Part shown: positions 47,788 to 59,400 of the stretch, one piece after another
How positions within the stretch are numbered: the first letter of the stretch is position 1
How the letters are laid out: every line of letters starts with the position of its first letter
Source: Merluccius polli
Lineage: Eukaryota > Chordata > Actinopteri > Gadiformes > Merlucciidae
Direction: 5' to 3'
DNA: 64,000 bases
Assembly: GCA_030340625.1 (NCBI GenBank)
Contig: JAOPHQ010002056.1
Location: forward strand, 37,162-101,161
Notes under the pieces: generated by a model
Told to the model about the DNA's origin: nothing
What the model saw: the letters and a program-made list of their open reading frames with translations, nothing else
Database searches by the model: none
Position numbers and translations under genes: made by a program

Positions 47788-47825
<38 letters not shown>

Positions 47826-47847
47826 GTAGGGTAGCTAGCTGATAGCG

Positions 47848-47878
<31 letters not shown>

Positions 47879-48782
47879 CTCGGTTTATTATTTATTTTAT
47901 GGTGAAAGCCCGGTGATCGGCATGTTAAAGTTTCCAATTGTATAAGTGGCAATATTTTTGTTTGTATTGATAATATATATTTATATATGTGACCGGGTAT
48001 AACACAGATAGATAACATAGATAGATAGTATAGAGATAGGACATTCGATGATTGTATTTTCATCATCTCTAACTAATCCTTACCTCTTCTCAACAGACTG
48101 ATTTCCATCTTTAAAGCTAACAGGTTTATCCATAGACCAGTCACTCTTCATGGAGACACAGCTGGGTCCAGGGGAGTCTGCTCTCTCCTGCTGGACTCTT
48201 CTAGAAATACAAGAAGCAGGATTTATGGACATTCGATAGATGCTATATCTTTATAATGTCTGATAAATCCTTACCTCTTCTCAACAGACTGATTTCCATC
48301 TTTAAACTGAACAGGATGTATATCCATAGAGTGGTCATTCTTCATGGAGACACAGCTGGGTCCAGGGGAGTCTGCTCTCTCCTGCTGGACTCTTCTAGAA
48401 ATACAAGAAGCAGGATTTATGGACATTCGATAGATGCTATATCTTTATAATGTCTGATAAATCCTTACCTCTTCTCAATAGACTGATTTCCATCTTTAAA
48501 CCTAAAAGGTACTTCCATAGACCAGTCACTCTTCATGGAGACACAGCTGGGTCCAGGGGAGTCTGCTCTCTCCTGCTGCTCTGGGCTTCAACACAACACA
48601 CACACAGCTTTTACTCAGACTCATGATGGTGTGATGATATATCACTGCTGAGCTCTGAGATGGACAACAGCCACAGACAGTTAGAGATCCTCTTCTTACC
48701 TCTTAGCTCTGCTGTGGCGGCCATGTTCCCCAGACAGAGTGGTTTTAGAGGGAGGACCCCCCTCCTCTGTCTCCTCATCCAT
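39684..48782 (-). CDS. NLR family receptor, NLRC3-like, FISNA-NACHT-LRR-B30.2 (NLR 1)
   Basis: A cytosolic innate-immune sensor of the teleost NLR-C type. Minus-strand exons in order: 48700-48782 (start MDEETEEGGPP), 48469-48585, 48275-48394, 48084-48200, 47169-47238, 45530-45761, 43437-45234, 43008-43181, 42616-42789, 42303-42479, 42076-42122, 39684-40240. All have GT-AG borders, and phases sum to exactly 1221 codons plus stop. Exons 2-4 encode three copies of a 39-40 residue repeat (ADSPGPSCVSMKSDWSMD...FKDGNQSVEKR). A charged helical exon (RAEEDAHAFLDKELKKLW) leads into FISNA and NACHT, with Walker A GVAGIGKT (about 344-351) and Walker B VVFILDGLDEC (about 415-425). The helical end reads VHLSFQEFLAALYVF. 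Three LRR exons follow, then a linker and PRY-SPRY (about 1037-1221). The apparent TAG after the NACHT exon belongs to the GTAGGT donor. Confidence 0.92.
40645..40729. repeat. (CAT)n microsatellite in an NLR 1 intron
   Basis: About 28 CAT trinucleotides; homologous to the tract at 54,327-54,423. Confidence 0.97.
45868..47084. mobile_element. TIR DNA transposon in an NLR 1 intron (Harbinger-like, class uncertain)
   Basis: Ends are long inverted repeats beginning GGGGTATTGCACAAAACTAG and ending with the exact inverse. The sequence CCTGG on both sides could be a 5-bp target duplication. Internal inverted GGATAA-rich subterminal repeats are present. A short frame MDKSRISYVTAAEQLL near 46,080 may be the start of a Myb-like protein such as those paired with PIF/Harbinger transposases; this is a guess. 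It carries a 10-bp minisatellite. The same element sits at the same site in copy 2 (59,400-60,546), so it inserted before the duplication. Confidence 0.7.
46136..46372. repeat. 10-bp GGGACCCGAC minisatellite
   Basis: About 23 units with GAC, GTG, GAG and ATA variants, inside the TIR element. Copy number and order differ from copy 2. Confidence 0.95.
47725..47876. repeat. Three-fold (TG)n-containing duplication
   Basis: TTTGGTAGGGTAGCTAGCTG plus ATAGCGG and a TG tract occurs three times here but once in copy 2 (about 61,130-61,190). Confidence 0.9.
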
Positions 48783-49540
48783 AGTAGACTGGACACCTGG
48801 ACACACACACAACTACATATTGATTCTAGGGAACTTCAGCATCTAATTATGTTGTAGATTCTGATGTTAGTTTGTAGTTCATTGATGACAGATCAGGTTC
48901 GCTATGCGGAAGTCATACCTACTGTTCCCTGTCCTGGTTAAACCTGTCTGAAGACATGACCATACATGGACTTCCTCATGAAGTTTACCAACCCAACCAG
49001 AGAATAACAATGACTATAATATGACGGTTTAAAGAGCTTCACTAAACACTGTAAAAAAAAAAAACAACTAAATCATAATCCTAAAAATCATACATCATGT
49101 ATTTTATAAGCACATATAAAGTCCCCCAAAAAGACAAAAATTAAAGAAATATCAGAGGAACATTTTCATGTATATACATGTCCAAAACAGATCGCGATAT
49201 TTCAAATGACGTATTGATTAAACATTGTCACTACCACTTTAACCTCGTCAAGTGTTCAGAGAATCGCCTATGAACATATTTGTCATTAGTTTAGAGAGAT
49301 AAGCGTTGACTACAGTACCTTGTCTCGTCCCAGCTGTAATAAAGAGTGCAACGCCAAACCTTCCAACACAATAAGATTTAAGGACTGTTCTGAACCAACC
49401 AGTTTTTTCGTGTTTGTGAGATCAAATATTTTTTTCTTCCTCATACCACAATTACAAACACACCCATGCAAACCAGCAAACACAGTCTATGTGTGAACCA
49501 GTTGGGGCAGAAACACTCATTGCAGTATTTTAGGAGGATA

Positions 49541-49720
49541 TGTTCACTGATATTTTCCACTCCAAAGGACGTCAGTTCAGAGCTAAGCAGCTGAGAGTTG
49601 ATAAGGAAGATAAAGTTTCCTCACGTATAACATCTCTATAAAGTGTAGAACATGAATACAGGAGGGGTGAGAGGTCATGAGTCCATGTTTAAGGTCCTCA
49701 CTCCTTCAGGGTGAAGGGGG
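49541..49720. other. Unassigned sequence at the end of duplication copy 1
   Basis: No feature supported. The distal breakpoint of the duplication lies in or beyond here. Confidence 0.3.
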
Positions 49721-49724
49721 GATC

Positions 49725-50010
49725 TGCCTTATCCAGTGTTTATGCCGGGACTCCGCAGGGCAGCGTGTTTGATCCTCTCATTTCATGCGATGACCAATCC
49801 CATCTCTTCCTCTGTTGGAGGGGAGGGGCTGCTGTCTTGTGTGCAGATGATGGTGATCTGGAAGAGAGGGAGGCATGTACTGGTGGTTTTAAACAGACAC
49901 CAGAGGCCACAGGATTGGAGTGGGCTCTTCACTTCTTCACTGATAAGACCTGCTCCATGGTTCCTCCTCAGTGTAAGGTCAAGCATGGTGGCTTCAAGGG
50001 GCAGCGTGAG
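49725..50010 (+). pseudogene. LINE reverse transcriptase fragment
   Basis: Plus-strand translation across two frames has YAGTPQGSVFDPLIS, then LCADDGDL or, shifted, IWKRGRHV, then FFTDKTCSMVP. This is the GTPQGSVLSPLLF / ADDGALWKRGR / FSxDKTK order of a fish LINE RT. At least one frameshift and a deletion separate the first two motifs. Inactive. Confidence 0.6.
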
Positions 50011-50059
50011 GCTCGGCTATCTCCAATATAACAGTACTCTCTCATCACAGCATAAGGCC

Positions 50060-50590
50060 CAACTTCGGTTCTGTTCCTCCTGCGAGGCGGCCGGATTCGC
50101 AAGATCACGCGAGAACTGCGAGACCACGCGAGAATCCCGAAAATCACGCGATTAATTTGTGGACGTAAACGGCACTGAGGCGGAGCGGCGCGCGGACCCG
50201 GTGGGGCGGGACGGTTATGGCGGCGGGACCGGTTTGCTCATGGGTTCCTCCGTAGTTGTGGGAATCGCACCGCCGGGCCGCTGACCGGCGGTCGCCAGAG
50301 AAGCACAGCGAGTGGAGCCGCTCTGCTGTTCAGCGGTCGGCCGGTCGGACATCTTGCATCTGAAGCGCCACGAAACAGAGAAGCGTTTGGCCGCCGGCTG
50401 CGCTGACGGCACCGGGCCGGCAGATGGCGGCTCAGCCTTTCGCCGCTCGCGGGCCTTCGTCCCCTAAGTGCAGTCGTCCGTAAGGGACTCGGTGGACTCG
50501 GTGGGCGCGGCGCCGCTCAGTGGCCACGCGCACGCGGAGCTGTTTGTCTGTCCGTGTCTGTTTGTTGTTGCAGTGTTGCCCTAAGTGTTG
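50060..50590. other. CpG-rich block between the NLR copies
   Basis: 50,090-50,560 is rich in CG dinucleotides (GCGGAGCGGCGCGCGGACC, CGGCGGGACCGG), unlike its surroundings. It looks like a CpG-island promoter, but I find no gene on either side. A minus-strand ORF (50,215-50,412, contains CKMSDRPTAEQQSG) is unrecognised. Confidence 0.4.
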
Positions 50591-50599
50591 GTGCATGCG

Positions 50600-50770
50600 G
50601 TACGGCTAACATGCTAACTGGCTAACAGCAGCCCCCCGCTGGCTAACATGCTAACGGTACGGCTAACATGCTAACTGGCTAACAGCAGCCCCCGCTGGCT
50701 AACATGCTAACGGTACGGCTAACATGCTAACTGGCTAAAAGCAGCCCCCGCTGGCTAACATGCTAACGGT
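50600..50770. repeat. GCTAACATGCTAAC tandem repeat
   Basis: Roughly three copies of a 60-70 bp unit built from GCTAACATGCTAACGGTACG and GCTAACAGCAGCCCCCGCTG. Confidence 0.85.
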
Positions 50771-50884
50771 TCTCCCGGTAAGCGGCTCCGCCCTCCGCGC
50801 CATCTTGTTCCTCTGCCTCGCCCTCACGCCCCTTCGACCAACCGCCGCAGCGGCGTAGGCAGTAATGGACCCGGGTGGTACCAG

Positions 50885-51262
50885 CCCCCCCACAGGACTC
50901 ACTGCCCCCCCACAGGACCCACTGCCCCCCCCCACAGGACTCACTGCCCCCCCACAGGACCCACTGCCCCCCCACAGGACCCACTGCCCCCCCACAGGAC
51001 CCACTGCCCCCCCACAGGACCCACTGCCCCCCCACAGGACTCACTGCCCCCCCCCACAGGACTCACTGCCCCCCCACAGGACCCACTGCCCCCCCACAGG
51101 ACTCACTGCCCCCCCCACAGGACTCACTGCCCCCCCCCACAGGACTCACTGCCCCCCCACAGGACCCACTGCCCCCCCACAGGACTCACTGCCCCCCCCA
51201 CAGGACCCACTGCCCCCCACAGGACTCACTGCCCCCCCCACAGGACTCACTGCCCCCCCAGC
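50885..51262. repeat. 20-bp C-rich minisatellite, about 19 copies
   Basis: CCCCCCCACAGGACYCACTG units differing by C-run length. The proline-rich open frames across it are artefacts. Confidence 0.96.
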
Positions 51263-51544
51263 TGAGTCTCATTGAAATACGTTTTGTTACCAACAATATA
51301 AAATGTCCTCCAGAAAAGGAATCAGTAAAAGTTGACTCAGTGTTTATTTGCTGTGCGTTTAATTTGTCTTATGGTTCAAACGGAACTGAAACAAGTTGGA
51401 GTCTCCGGAAGTGGTTGCTATGGTTACGACCGCCAGGTTCAGTACAGCTAGCTGGTTTCAGCCGGTTTAACGGGACCGCCACAACGGCGAAGATAACCGT
51501 TACTTAATGCATTAGTTTAAAAAAGTAGTGGTGAGGAAGGAGAC

Positions 51545-51752
51545 ACGACCCGGACCCGGACCAGTTCAGACCTGGCCCAGTTCAGACCCGGACCCGGACC
51601 AGTTCAGACCCAGACCAGTTCAGACCCAGACCAGTTCAGACCCGGACCAGTTCAGACCTGGCCCAGTTCAGACCCGGACCCGGACCAGTTCAGACCCAGA
51701 CCAGTTCAGACCTGGACCAGTTCAGACCCAGACCAGTTCAGACCCAGACCCA
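51545..51752. repeat. GACCAGTTCAGACCC minisatellite
   Basis: Units of about 15-24 bp, GACCMGGACCAGTTCAGACC type. Confidence 0.92.
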
Positions 51753-52079
51753 CCAGAAGGTCAGCCCGGCCGCCGGCTCCCCGGTCCCAGTGCTCTCTGG
51801 CGGGCAGCCTGACGCGGGTTCACCCGCCGGAGGAACCGCCTCCAAGAATGGAGAACCAAGGTGCTGCTCCTCCCGGCGGTTTGGACATTTGGTCTCGGCT
51901 GGGAAACGGTGTCCATGAGGACGCGCTTGGGTGGAAAACGTGGAACCGCCGTTTCCCCGTTAGAGAGGGGGTTCGTGGACCGGAACCGCCCAGACCCGCT
52001 CCGTTTCACTGGACCCGTTTCAAACCCAGTACCTTTCAGCTGGGAGTTGAACTCTCTCTTGAAGACCAGTGAAGACAGT
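51753..52079. other. Unassigned sequence before duplication copy 2
   Basis: GC-rich, no recognised coding region, RNA gene or repeat. Confidence 0.3.
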
Positions 52080-52904
52080 GAAGACTGTGTGTGGGGACGT
52101 GTTGGAGGACATGTCTCCAGAGGACTGAGCCCCCGGTCCCCAGAGCCACCAGTGAGTCCAGGAAGAGCCAGCGGGAGGGACTGAAGACCGGGTCCACGTC
52201 AGGGGGCAGGACCCCATAGAGACCTGCTGGGATCCAAGGGGCTGGAAGGACATCCAGGTGTGCTGCTAGGAGAACCAACAGAGAGCTGAGCTCTGGAGAA
52301 ACATCTGCTCAGCTTGGAGGATTTACACCGAACCAACGGGAAGGATCATCCAACCCACGACAACATCCAGTTGGACCCGCTGGTTTCTTCCCATGATGCT
52401 TTATGATCCAACACAACACAACAGTAGTCCTTACATGCACACAATAAACACCAGGACTCAATAATACAGTAGCAGACGTTACAAACCTCAACAGGTGCAC
52501 ATATCTTTAACACCTGAACATGTTCTGCTGCCGTGTTGTTCCCAACACAACACAGGAATCAATAATCACTTTAAAGTCCTTCACAACATGAACACCAGTA
52601 GCTTTTCCCATAGCCCGCATTTATGAATATAATATTAATCTGCTTTAAATCAGGTTCCATGTTAGGCGGACAAAAACGTTGTCCAAAATATCAAACATAT
52701 TGTAACACATCAATCAATATCTAAAATACATTTCAAATTAGAAATTCAATCTTTGTGAAAGCTGCTTAGTAAACCCTATGGAAGATCTTAAAGTCACTTC
52801 CTTTCATGGTGAAAATATATCAATAGATTTGATAAAGGCAAAGGTTGTAGCTTGCTCATGAATATTCATTTCTCTGATAGGCTGAGACGCGACCTGCCAC
52901 GCGG

Positions 52905-53030
52905 TAATCAATACAATAAAGAACCGATCATAAACAATAGGTAATCAATACAATAGAGAACCGATCACAAACAATAGGTAATCAATACAATAGAGAACCG
53001 ATCATAATTGGTATTCAATACAATATTATA
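52905..53030. repeat. 37-bp minisatellite (reverse orientation), about 3 copies
   Basis: Same unit as 39,152-39,350 and, inverted, 33,335-34,115. A following (AT)n tract runs to about 53,290. Confidence 0.93.
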
Positions 53031-53367
53031 TACTGATTGTACATATATATATAATATATATAATCAGGTTATATGAGATATATCTATACATAGATCTATA
53101 TATATATATATATACTGTATATATATATATATCTATATATATATAGATATATCTATATATATATAGATATATATATATATATATAGATATATATATAGAT
53201 ATATATATATCTATAGATATATAGATAGATATATATATATCATAACCTGATTATATATTATATTAACTGATTATATATTATATATATTACATTCATTAAC
53301 GGATGTGTTATTTGCGCGCAACATAATTTTTGCTCGCGATGTTTGGAGGTGAGATGATGATCATAAA

Positions 53368-54325
53368 CTACAACCCACACAGAGACACTGAGGAACCAGG
53401 ACCAGACCAGAACCCAAACCCAGGGAGGAGGACCTCCTGGGTGAATGTGGTCCAGAATGTGTGGATGTGTGTCAGTGTGTGTGAGGACCCTCCTACACCT
53501 GGGGACACTCTGTAGAAGGACAGAGAGCCAGCAGGCCGGTCCAGAAACACTCCTACTCTGGTGGAGACAGGGGGGAGGAGACGGATGGCTGTTGATCTAC
53601 CGTTGTAACAGACAGAGTAACCATCATCATAACATTCAAGACTCCAGGACTTGTTGTTCTCTCCAAGCATGCTGTCAACACCATCTCCTCTCCTTGTGAT
53701 TCCTCTGTATGTCACTCCTATAGCAACCTCTCCTCTCCTCTCCACCTCCCAGTAACAGCGGCCAGTCAGACCCTCTCTACACAACACCTGGGGCCTGGAC
53801 TCAAATCTCTCTGGGTGGTCAGGATAAGACTGAACCTCTTCAACCCTCATCACCTTCCTGTGGTCCTCAGACAGAGAGAGACGTCTGTGGGCTGTGTTTG
53901 GGTCCAGTGTGAGTCCACAGGCATCTGACGGGAGAACAAGACATGATTAGGGGCTGAAGGTCCATTCCCGGTTTTCCGGTCCGGTCCGGTGCACCGGCCT
54001 AAACCGGTTTGATGTGATGCAAACCGACTGAACCGGCATTTGTCATGAAGAGACCGATCCAAATGTCTCCCAGATCCAACTTGTATTGTGTTAGTAATCA
54101 GCAGGATGACAGGTGATGAACATGATGTGATGTTTAGTGGATGGTGATAGGAAATAAAAACCCCATGTGTCACTGAGTGGTTGATAGTTGATCACTATCC
54201 TCTCTCCTCCTTCTCTAGTGGACCACAGGGTCCAGGACTTAAGACTCAAGTGGACACCTAGTGGTCTCATCCGGTACACCGGTCCGGTGGCTTCATAGCC
54301 AACCACTTGGACTGTTTATACACCG

Positions 54326-54423
<98 letters not shown>

Positions 54424-56382
54424 TTACACAAACATTATAATAGAATGATAAAAATATATCCTATGATAGGTACTATAGTGGAATAGTGTGCTGTGACTTT
54501 TATAAGCAATAGTATTTATAGTTTTTAAGATTATTAAAGTTAAAGTTAGTTCAAATCCCATGTGTGTGTGAGTGGCTGTCTTGTCAAAACATTGAAACCT
54601 AGAAAAATATATAAACTGCATCTACTCCCACAATATTTACACTACATACACATATTACACATCAAAATGTCCAGGATGATGAGCTCATTGATCTTATGAA
54701 ATATCAAAGCAATAATTTGCATTGTTTTCAAGTTATTAAACTTTTAAAGGTTCCAATACACATACATTGTAATCAACTGAACAAACTGAGCTCACATACA
54801 GGCTGGAAATGAAGTGTTCATACCATAGAACTGGTTCATACATACTATACATACATGTACATGTACACATACATACGTACACATACAGGCTGGAAATGAA
54901 GTGTTCATACCATAGAACTGGTTCATACATACTATACATACATGTACATGTACACATACATACGTACACATACAGACTGGTAATTAACGTACACATATGT
55001 AGACATAGGAAACCATAAGTACACATACATATACATTAAATTAAGCCCTGTCTCCGCCTCTATGTTGAAACCACCAAACTGTGAGTGACTTGATGCGCTG
55101 CGTTGGAGCTCGCCCTATACTGGCTCAGAAAACACTTTAAGACCACTACACCGTTTATACACGGACCATTCACTGGGATGCTCACAATATTATTAGAAGA
55201 TACATGAGGTCTTCATTCCCAGTAGGATTTGAATGAATGTCACCTACTGCTGTGTGGATGGATGTGGTGGAATATATGAACTATACACCATAAAACATAT
55301 ATGAGCTTCTATAATATATACTTAATTAAAGTCTTTGCATAAATTAAGTATTTGCATAAAGTCTAGTCTATAAATAGCTCCCTTCCTCTCTCCAATTAAA
55401 AGGTGTTCAGTTAGTAGCATTGGCATCTCCACTGTATCCAGGAAGTGTGGAGGCCATGCATCTCCTCACTTCTTTCTTGTGCAGATCCCTTAATAATAAT
55501 AATAATAATAATTGATTGGATTTATATAGCGCTTTATTGGAGGTCACTCAAAGCGCTTACATAGTGTGTGTGTGTGTGTGGGGGGGGGAGATATGACACC
55601 TCATCCGCTACCTTAGTTGTCTTGCGTCCTTGCAGACATGTCCACTTCCCCCCTTAGTGTAATGCTAATGAACCTGGCCTTGGCCATGGCCAGGTCACTC
55701 CCCTCACCTTGTCTCCCTTGTTGTTACTGCCCACGATGTGAAAGTGTCCCTCTAAGTGTCATGTCCACCCATTGTCTCTCTGAAGAGGTTAATGCTCCCA
55801 TGTGTCTTCCCATGATCAGGACTTAAATCAAATACTTTGTTGACAAGAAGTGTCCTAAAATAAATGATTCTTCATCAAATTAAATGATTCGTCATCAAAA
55901 TAAATGACTCTTCATCAGTGAAGTGTCCATCTAAATAGTGAGTGTGTTGTGATGAATCAAACTAAACAGACACTTACACTTCCTTAGAGCTGGTCTCAGC
56001 CTCCCCACTCCACCATGCTCCACACTGGGGGGGGAAACACAGTGAGAGCAGCATGTTGGCTTTAAACATGGAAACATTCACCTTCATCATCTGCTGGATC
56101 ATCACTTTCTACACAACATGAGTTACAGTTACACTTCATCTAGCAGGCGGCTGAATCCTTGGAGGAGACATTGTCTCACTGAGTGGTGAGCTGTCCTCTC
56201 CATACCTGAGAGTGTCCAGTCTCCAGCCTGGATCCTCCAGTCCAGCAGAGAGCAGCGTAACTCCTGAGTCTCCTGCTGGGTGATTGTAGCTCAGGTCCAG
56301 CTCTCTCAGATGGGAGGGGTTGGAGCTCAGAGCTGAGGCCAGAGAAGCACAGCCTTCCTGTGTGACCATGCAGCCAGACAAG

Positions 56383-56431
<49 letters not shown>

Positions 56432-59400
56432 TATTCTTACAAATGATTTCTAACTTTATTGGATGTAAATCTGTTAGATGTCTTCTGATGAGGAGCCTTG
56501 TGGTGGGACTGTTTGCACATTGAGTCCAACTGACCTGAGAGTCTCCAGTCTACAGTGTGGACTCCCCAGTCCAGCAGAGAGCAGCTCCACTCCTGAATCC
56601 TGCAGATCATTGGTACTCAGGTCCAGCTCTCTCAGACTAGAGGAGGTGGAGCTGAGAACTGAGGCCAGAGCTTCACAGCATCTCTCTGACAGATGACAGC
56701 CATTCAGCCTTTAATGAACAATAGATACAAACATGTTAGATTCCTACACTTTTCAAATTTTCAACATATACATTTGTATAAAGTAAAGCTAAATAATTAA
56801 CATAAATTCTCACTTCTTCATTCATTTAAATCAACTCCTACATGAAGACCCTGTAATGTCCAGTAAACTGTGTTATTTAATGTAATCTTATTGAACACAC
56901 CAAGTCATGGATTTGACTTTCAAATACAAAACAGATGATAGTTAATTATTGCTATTAGTGAACCTACAGAGATGTTTTGGAGGCTTTGACCACTGGCAGC
57001 AGCCTCAGAAGAGCCTCCTCTGAAGCAGAGTATTTCTTCAGGTCAAACACGTCCAGCTCCTCTTCTGATGTCAGTAAGATGAAGACCAGAGCTGACCACT
57101 GACCAGGGGAGAGAGATTCTGTGGAGAGACTTCCTGATGTCAGGTACAGTTGGATGTCCTCCACTAGAGAACGGTCCTTCAGCTCATTCAGACAGTGGAA
57201 CAGATTGATGCTTCTCTCTGGGGAGAGATCTCCACTTATCTTCTTCTTGATGTAGCTGACTGTTCTCTGACTGGTCTGGGAGCTACTGCCTGTCTGTCCT
57301 AGCAGACCTTGTAGGGGAATCTGATTGGTCTCCAGAGAGAGGCCCAGGAGGAAGCGGAGGAACAAGTCCAGGTGTCCGTTCTTACTCAGTAAGGCCTTGT
57401 CCACAGCACTCCTGTAGAGGTTGGGTTTCTTTCCAAAAAGAGTAGACAACATGGGTCGTGGTTGTTCTTCTAAGAGCAGATTGACACCAGTGTTTCTGAA
57501 GGTCAGAAAGACATAAAGGGCAGCCAGAAACTCCTGAAAGCTCAGATGGACAAAGCAGAAGACCTTGTGCTGGTACAGCCCACACTCCTCTTTAAAGAAC
57601 TGGGTGAACACTCCTGAGTACACTGAGGCAGCTCTGATATCGATGCCACACTCTGCCAGGTCGGCCTCGTAGAAGATCAGGTTGCCTTTCTCCAGCTGGT
57701 TGAAAGCCAGTTTTCCCAGAGAAACAATGATCTCCTTGCTCTCTGAACTCCAGTGTGGATCTGTTTCAGCTCTCCCATGATACTTCCTGTCCCCCTGTAT
57801 GGACTGAACCCTCAGGAAGTGGATGTACATCTGAGTCAAAGTGTTGGGCATCTCTTCTCCTTCCTGGGATGTTGTGAAGAAGTCCTCCATAACTGTAGCA
57901 GAGATCCAACAGAAGACGGGGATGTGACACATGATGTGGAGGCTTCGTGATTTCTTGACGTGGGAGATGATTTTGCTGGCCAGCGTCTCCTCTCTGAATC
58001 TCTTCCTGAAGTACTCCTCCTTCTGTGGGTCGGTGAACCCTCTCACCTCTGTCACCATGCCAACACACTCAGCAGGGATCTGATTGGCTGCCCCAGGGCG
58101 TGTGGTGATCCAGATGCGGGCGGAGGGAAGCAGGTCGCCCCTGATGAGGTTTGTCAGCAGCACGTCCACCGAGGTCGGCGCTGTGACATCAGTACAGATC
58201 CGGTTGTTCTGGAAGTCCAGAGGAAGTCGACACTCATCCAGACCATCCAAGATGAAGACAACTTGGAACCGGTCGTATCTGCAGATTCCTGCTTCTTTGG
58301 TCTCAATAAAGAAGTGATGAAGAAGTCCCACCAAGCTGAACTCTTTCCCTTCCAGTAAATTCAGCTCTCTGAAATTGAAAGGAAATGTGAAGTGTATGTC
58401 CTGGTTGGCTTTGCCTTCAGCCCAGTCCAGAGTGAACTTGTGTGTTAAGATGGTTTTACCGATGCCGGCCACTCCAGTTGTCATTATTGTTCTGATTGGC
58501 TGATCTTGTCCAGGTAAGGGTTTAAAGATGTCTTCACATTTGATTGGTGTTTCCTCCTTGGCTGGTTTCCTGGAAGCTGTTTCAATCAGTCTGACCTCAT
58601 GTTCCTTGTTGACGTCTTCACTGCCTCCCTCTGTGATGAAGATCTCTGTGTAGATCTCATTCAGATCTGTTGCTTGTCCTGCTTTAGGGACTCCTTCAAA
58701 CACACGCTGGGTCTTCTCCTTCAGATGAGACTTGAGTTTATGTTGGCACTTGACAGCAAAATGTTCTGAATGAAGAAACAACAGAAGTCATCAGTCAGGA
58801 TGTTAATGTGAGCGGTTCCAACTCGTTGCTTTACTGTTGGCTAAACGAGTAATCAATCAAAAAATGATCAGTGTTTTAGCAACATCACCATCAGATCCAA
58901 AGGTGTGTACAGTTTTTAATCTAAAGTTTGATAGAAACATATCCCCCATTATGTCATTTAGTCTGTGCTTTATATTTCAGCTGTGAAAATATGAGTCTAT
59001 TACTGTTTTTTTTTCAACATAAGAGTTTTGCTGATTTTTTTAAAACAAAAGTGTCTCTTACTGCTCTGCAGAGAGTCGGCCAGCTCCTCCTGCTTCAACT
59101 GCTTCAGGCAGAGCACTGTGATGTCTACAACTCCCTCTATGGCGCGCCTCCTCTGCTCCTCTTCCTCCCCATCCACCACCTCCTTGTCCTCCTCCCTCTG
59201 CGTCTCTGAGCATTGTGGGTAATCTGGGAAGTGAGCCCTCCAGAGCTTCTTCAGCTCCTTCTCTAGAAAAGCGTGTGCGTCCTCCTCAGCCCTCTGGAGC
59301 AGAACAAACATCAATGAGAACTTGACTCTGAACTCACTGAGGACATCAGAAGCATCTGTCCTAGATTCACGTCCCGCCGGTCTACAGAGGGAAGCCTGGG

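Larger units (their letters stand above)
38329..49540. repeat. Segmental duplication, copy 1 (contains NLR gene 1)
   Basis: From GACTGTGTGTGGGGACGTG onward this block aligns colinearly with 52,080-64,000, in introns as well as exons. The offset moves from about 13.75 kb to 13.34 kb through indels. Length differences are (TG)n, minisatellites, an extra LRR exon here, and two insertions in the other copy. Non-coding 38,329-39,150 is part of the duplicated block and probably the 3' side of the NLR gene. The outer end near 49.54 kb is not certain because copy 2 runs off the window. Confidence 0.93.

Noticed and set aside
50865..51507. Proline/histidine-rich ORFs of 136 and 210 codons
   Set aside because: 20-bp C-rich minisatellite.
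38302..52278. Minus-strand ORFs near 38,302-38,526 and 52,036-52,278 conserved between copies (contains LLAAHLDVLPAPWIPAG)
   Set aside because: Conservation is explained by the recent segmental duplication, which preserves non-coding DNA equally; no domain, splice or start evidence.
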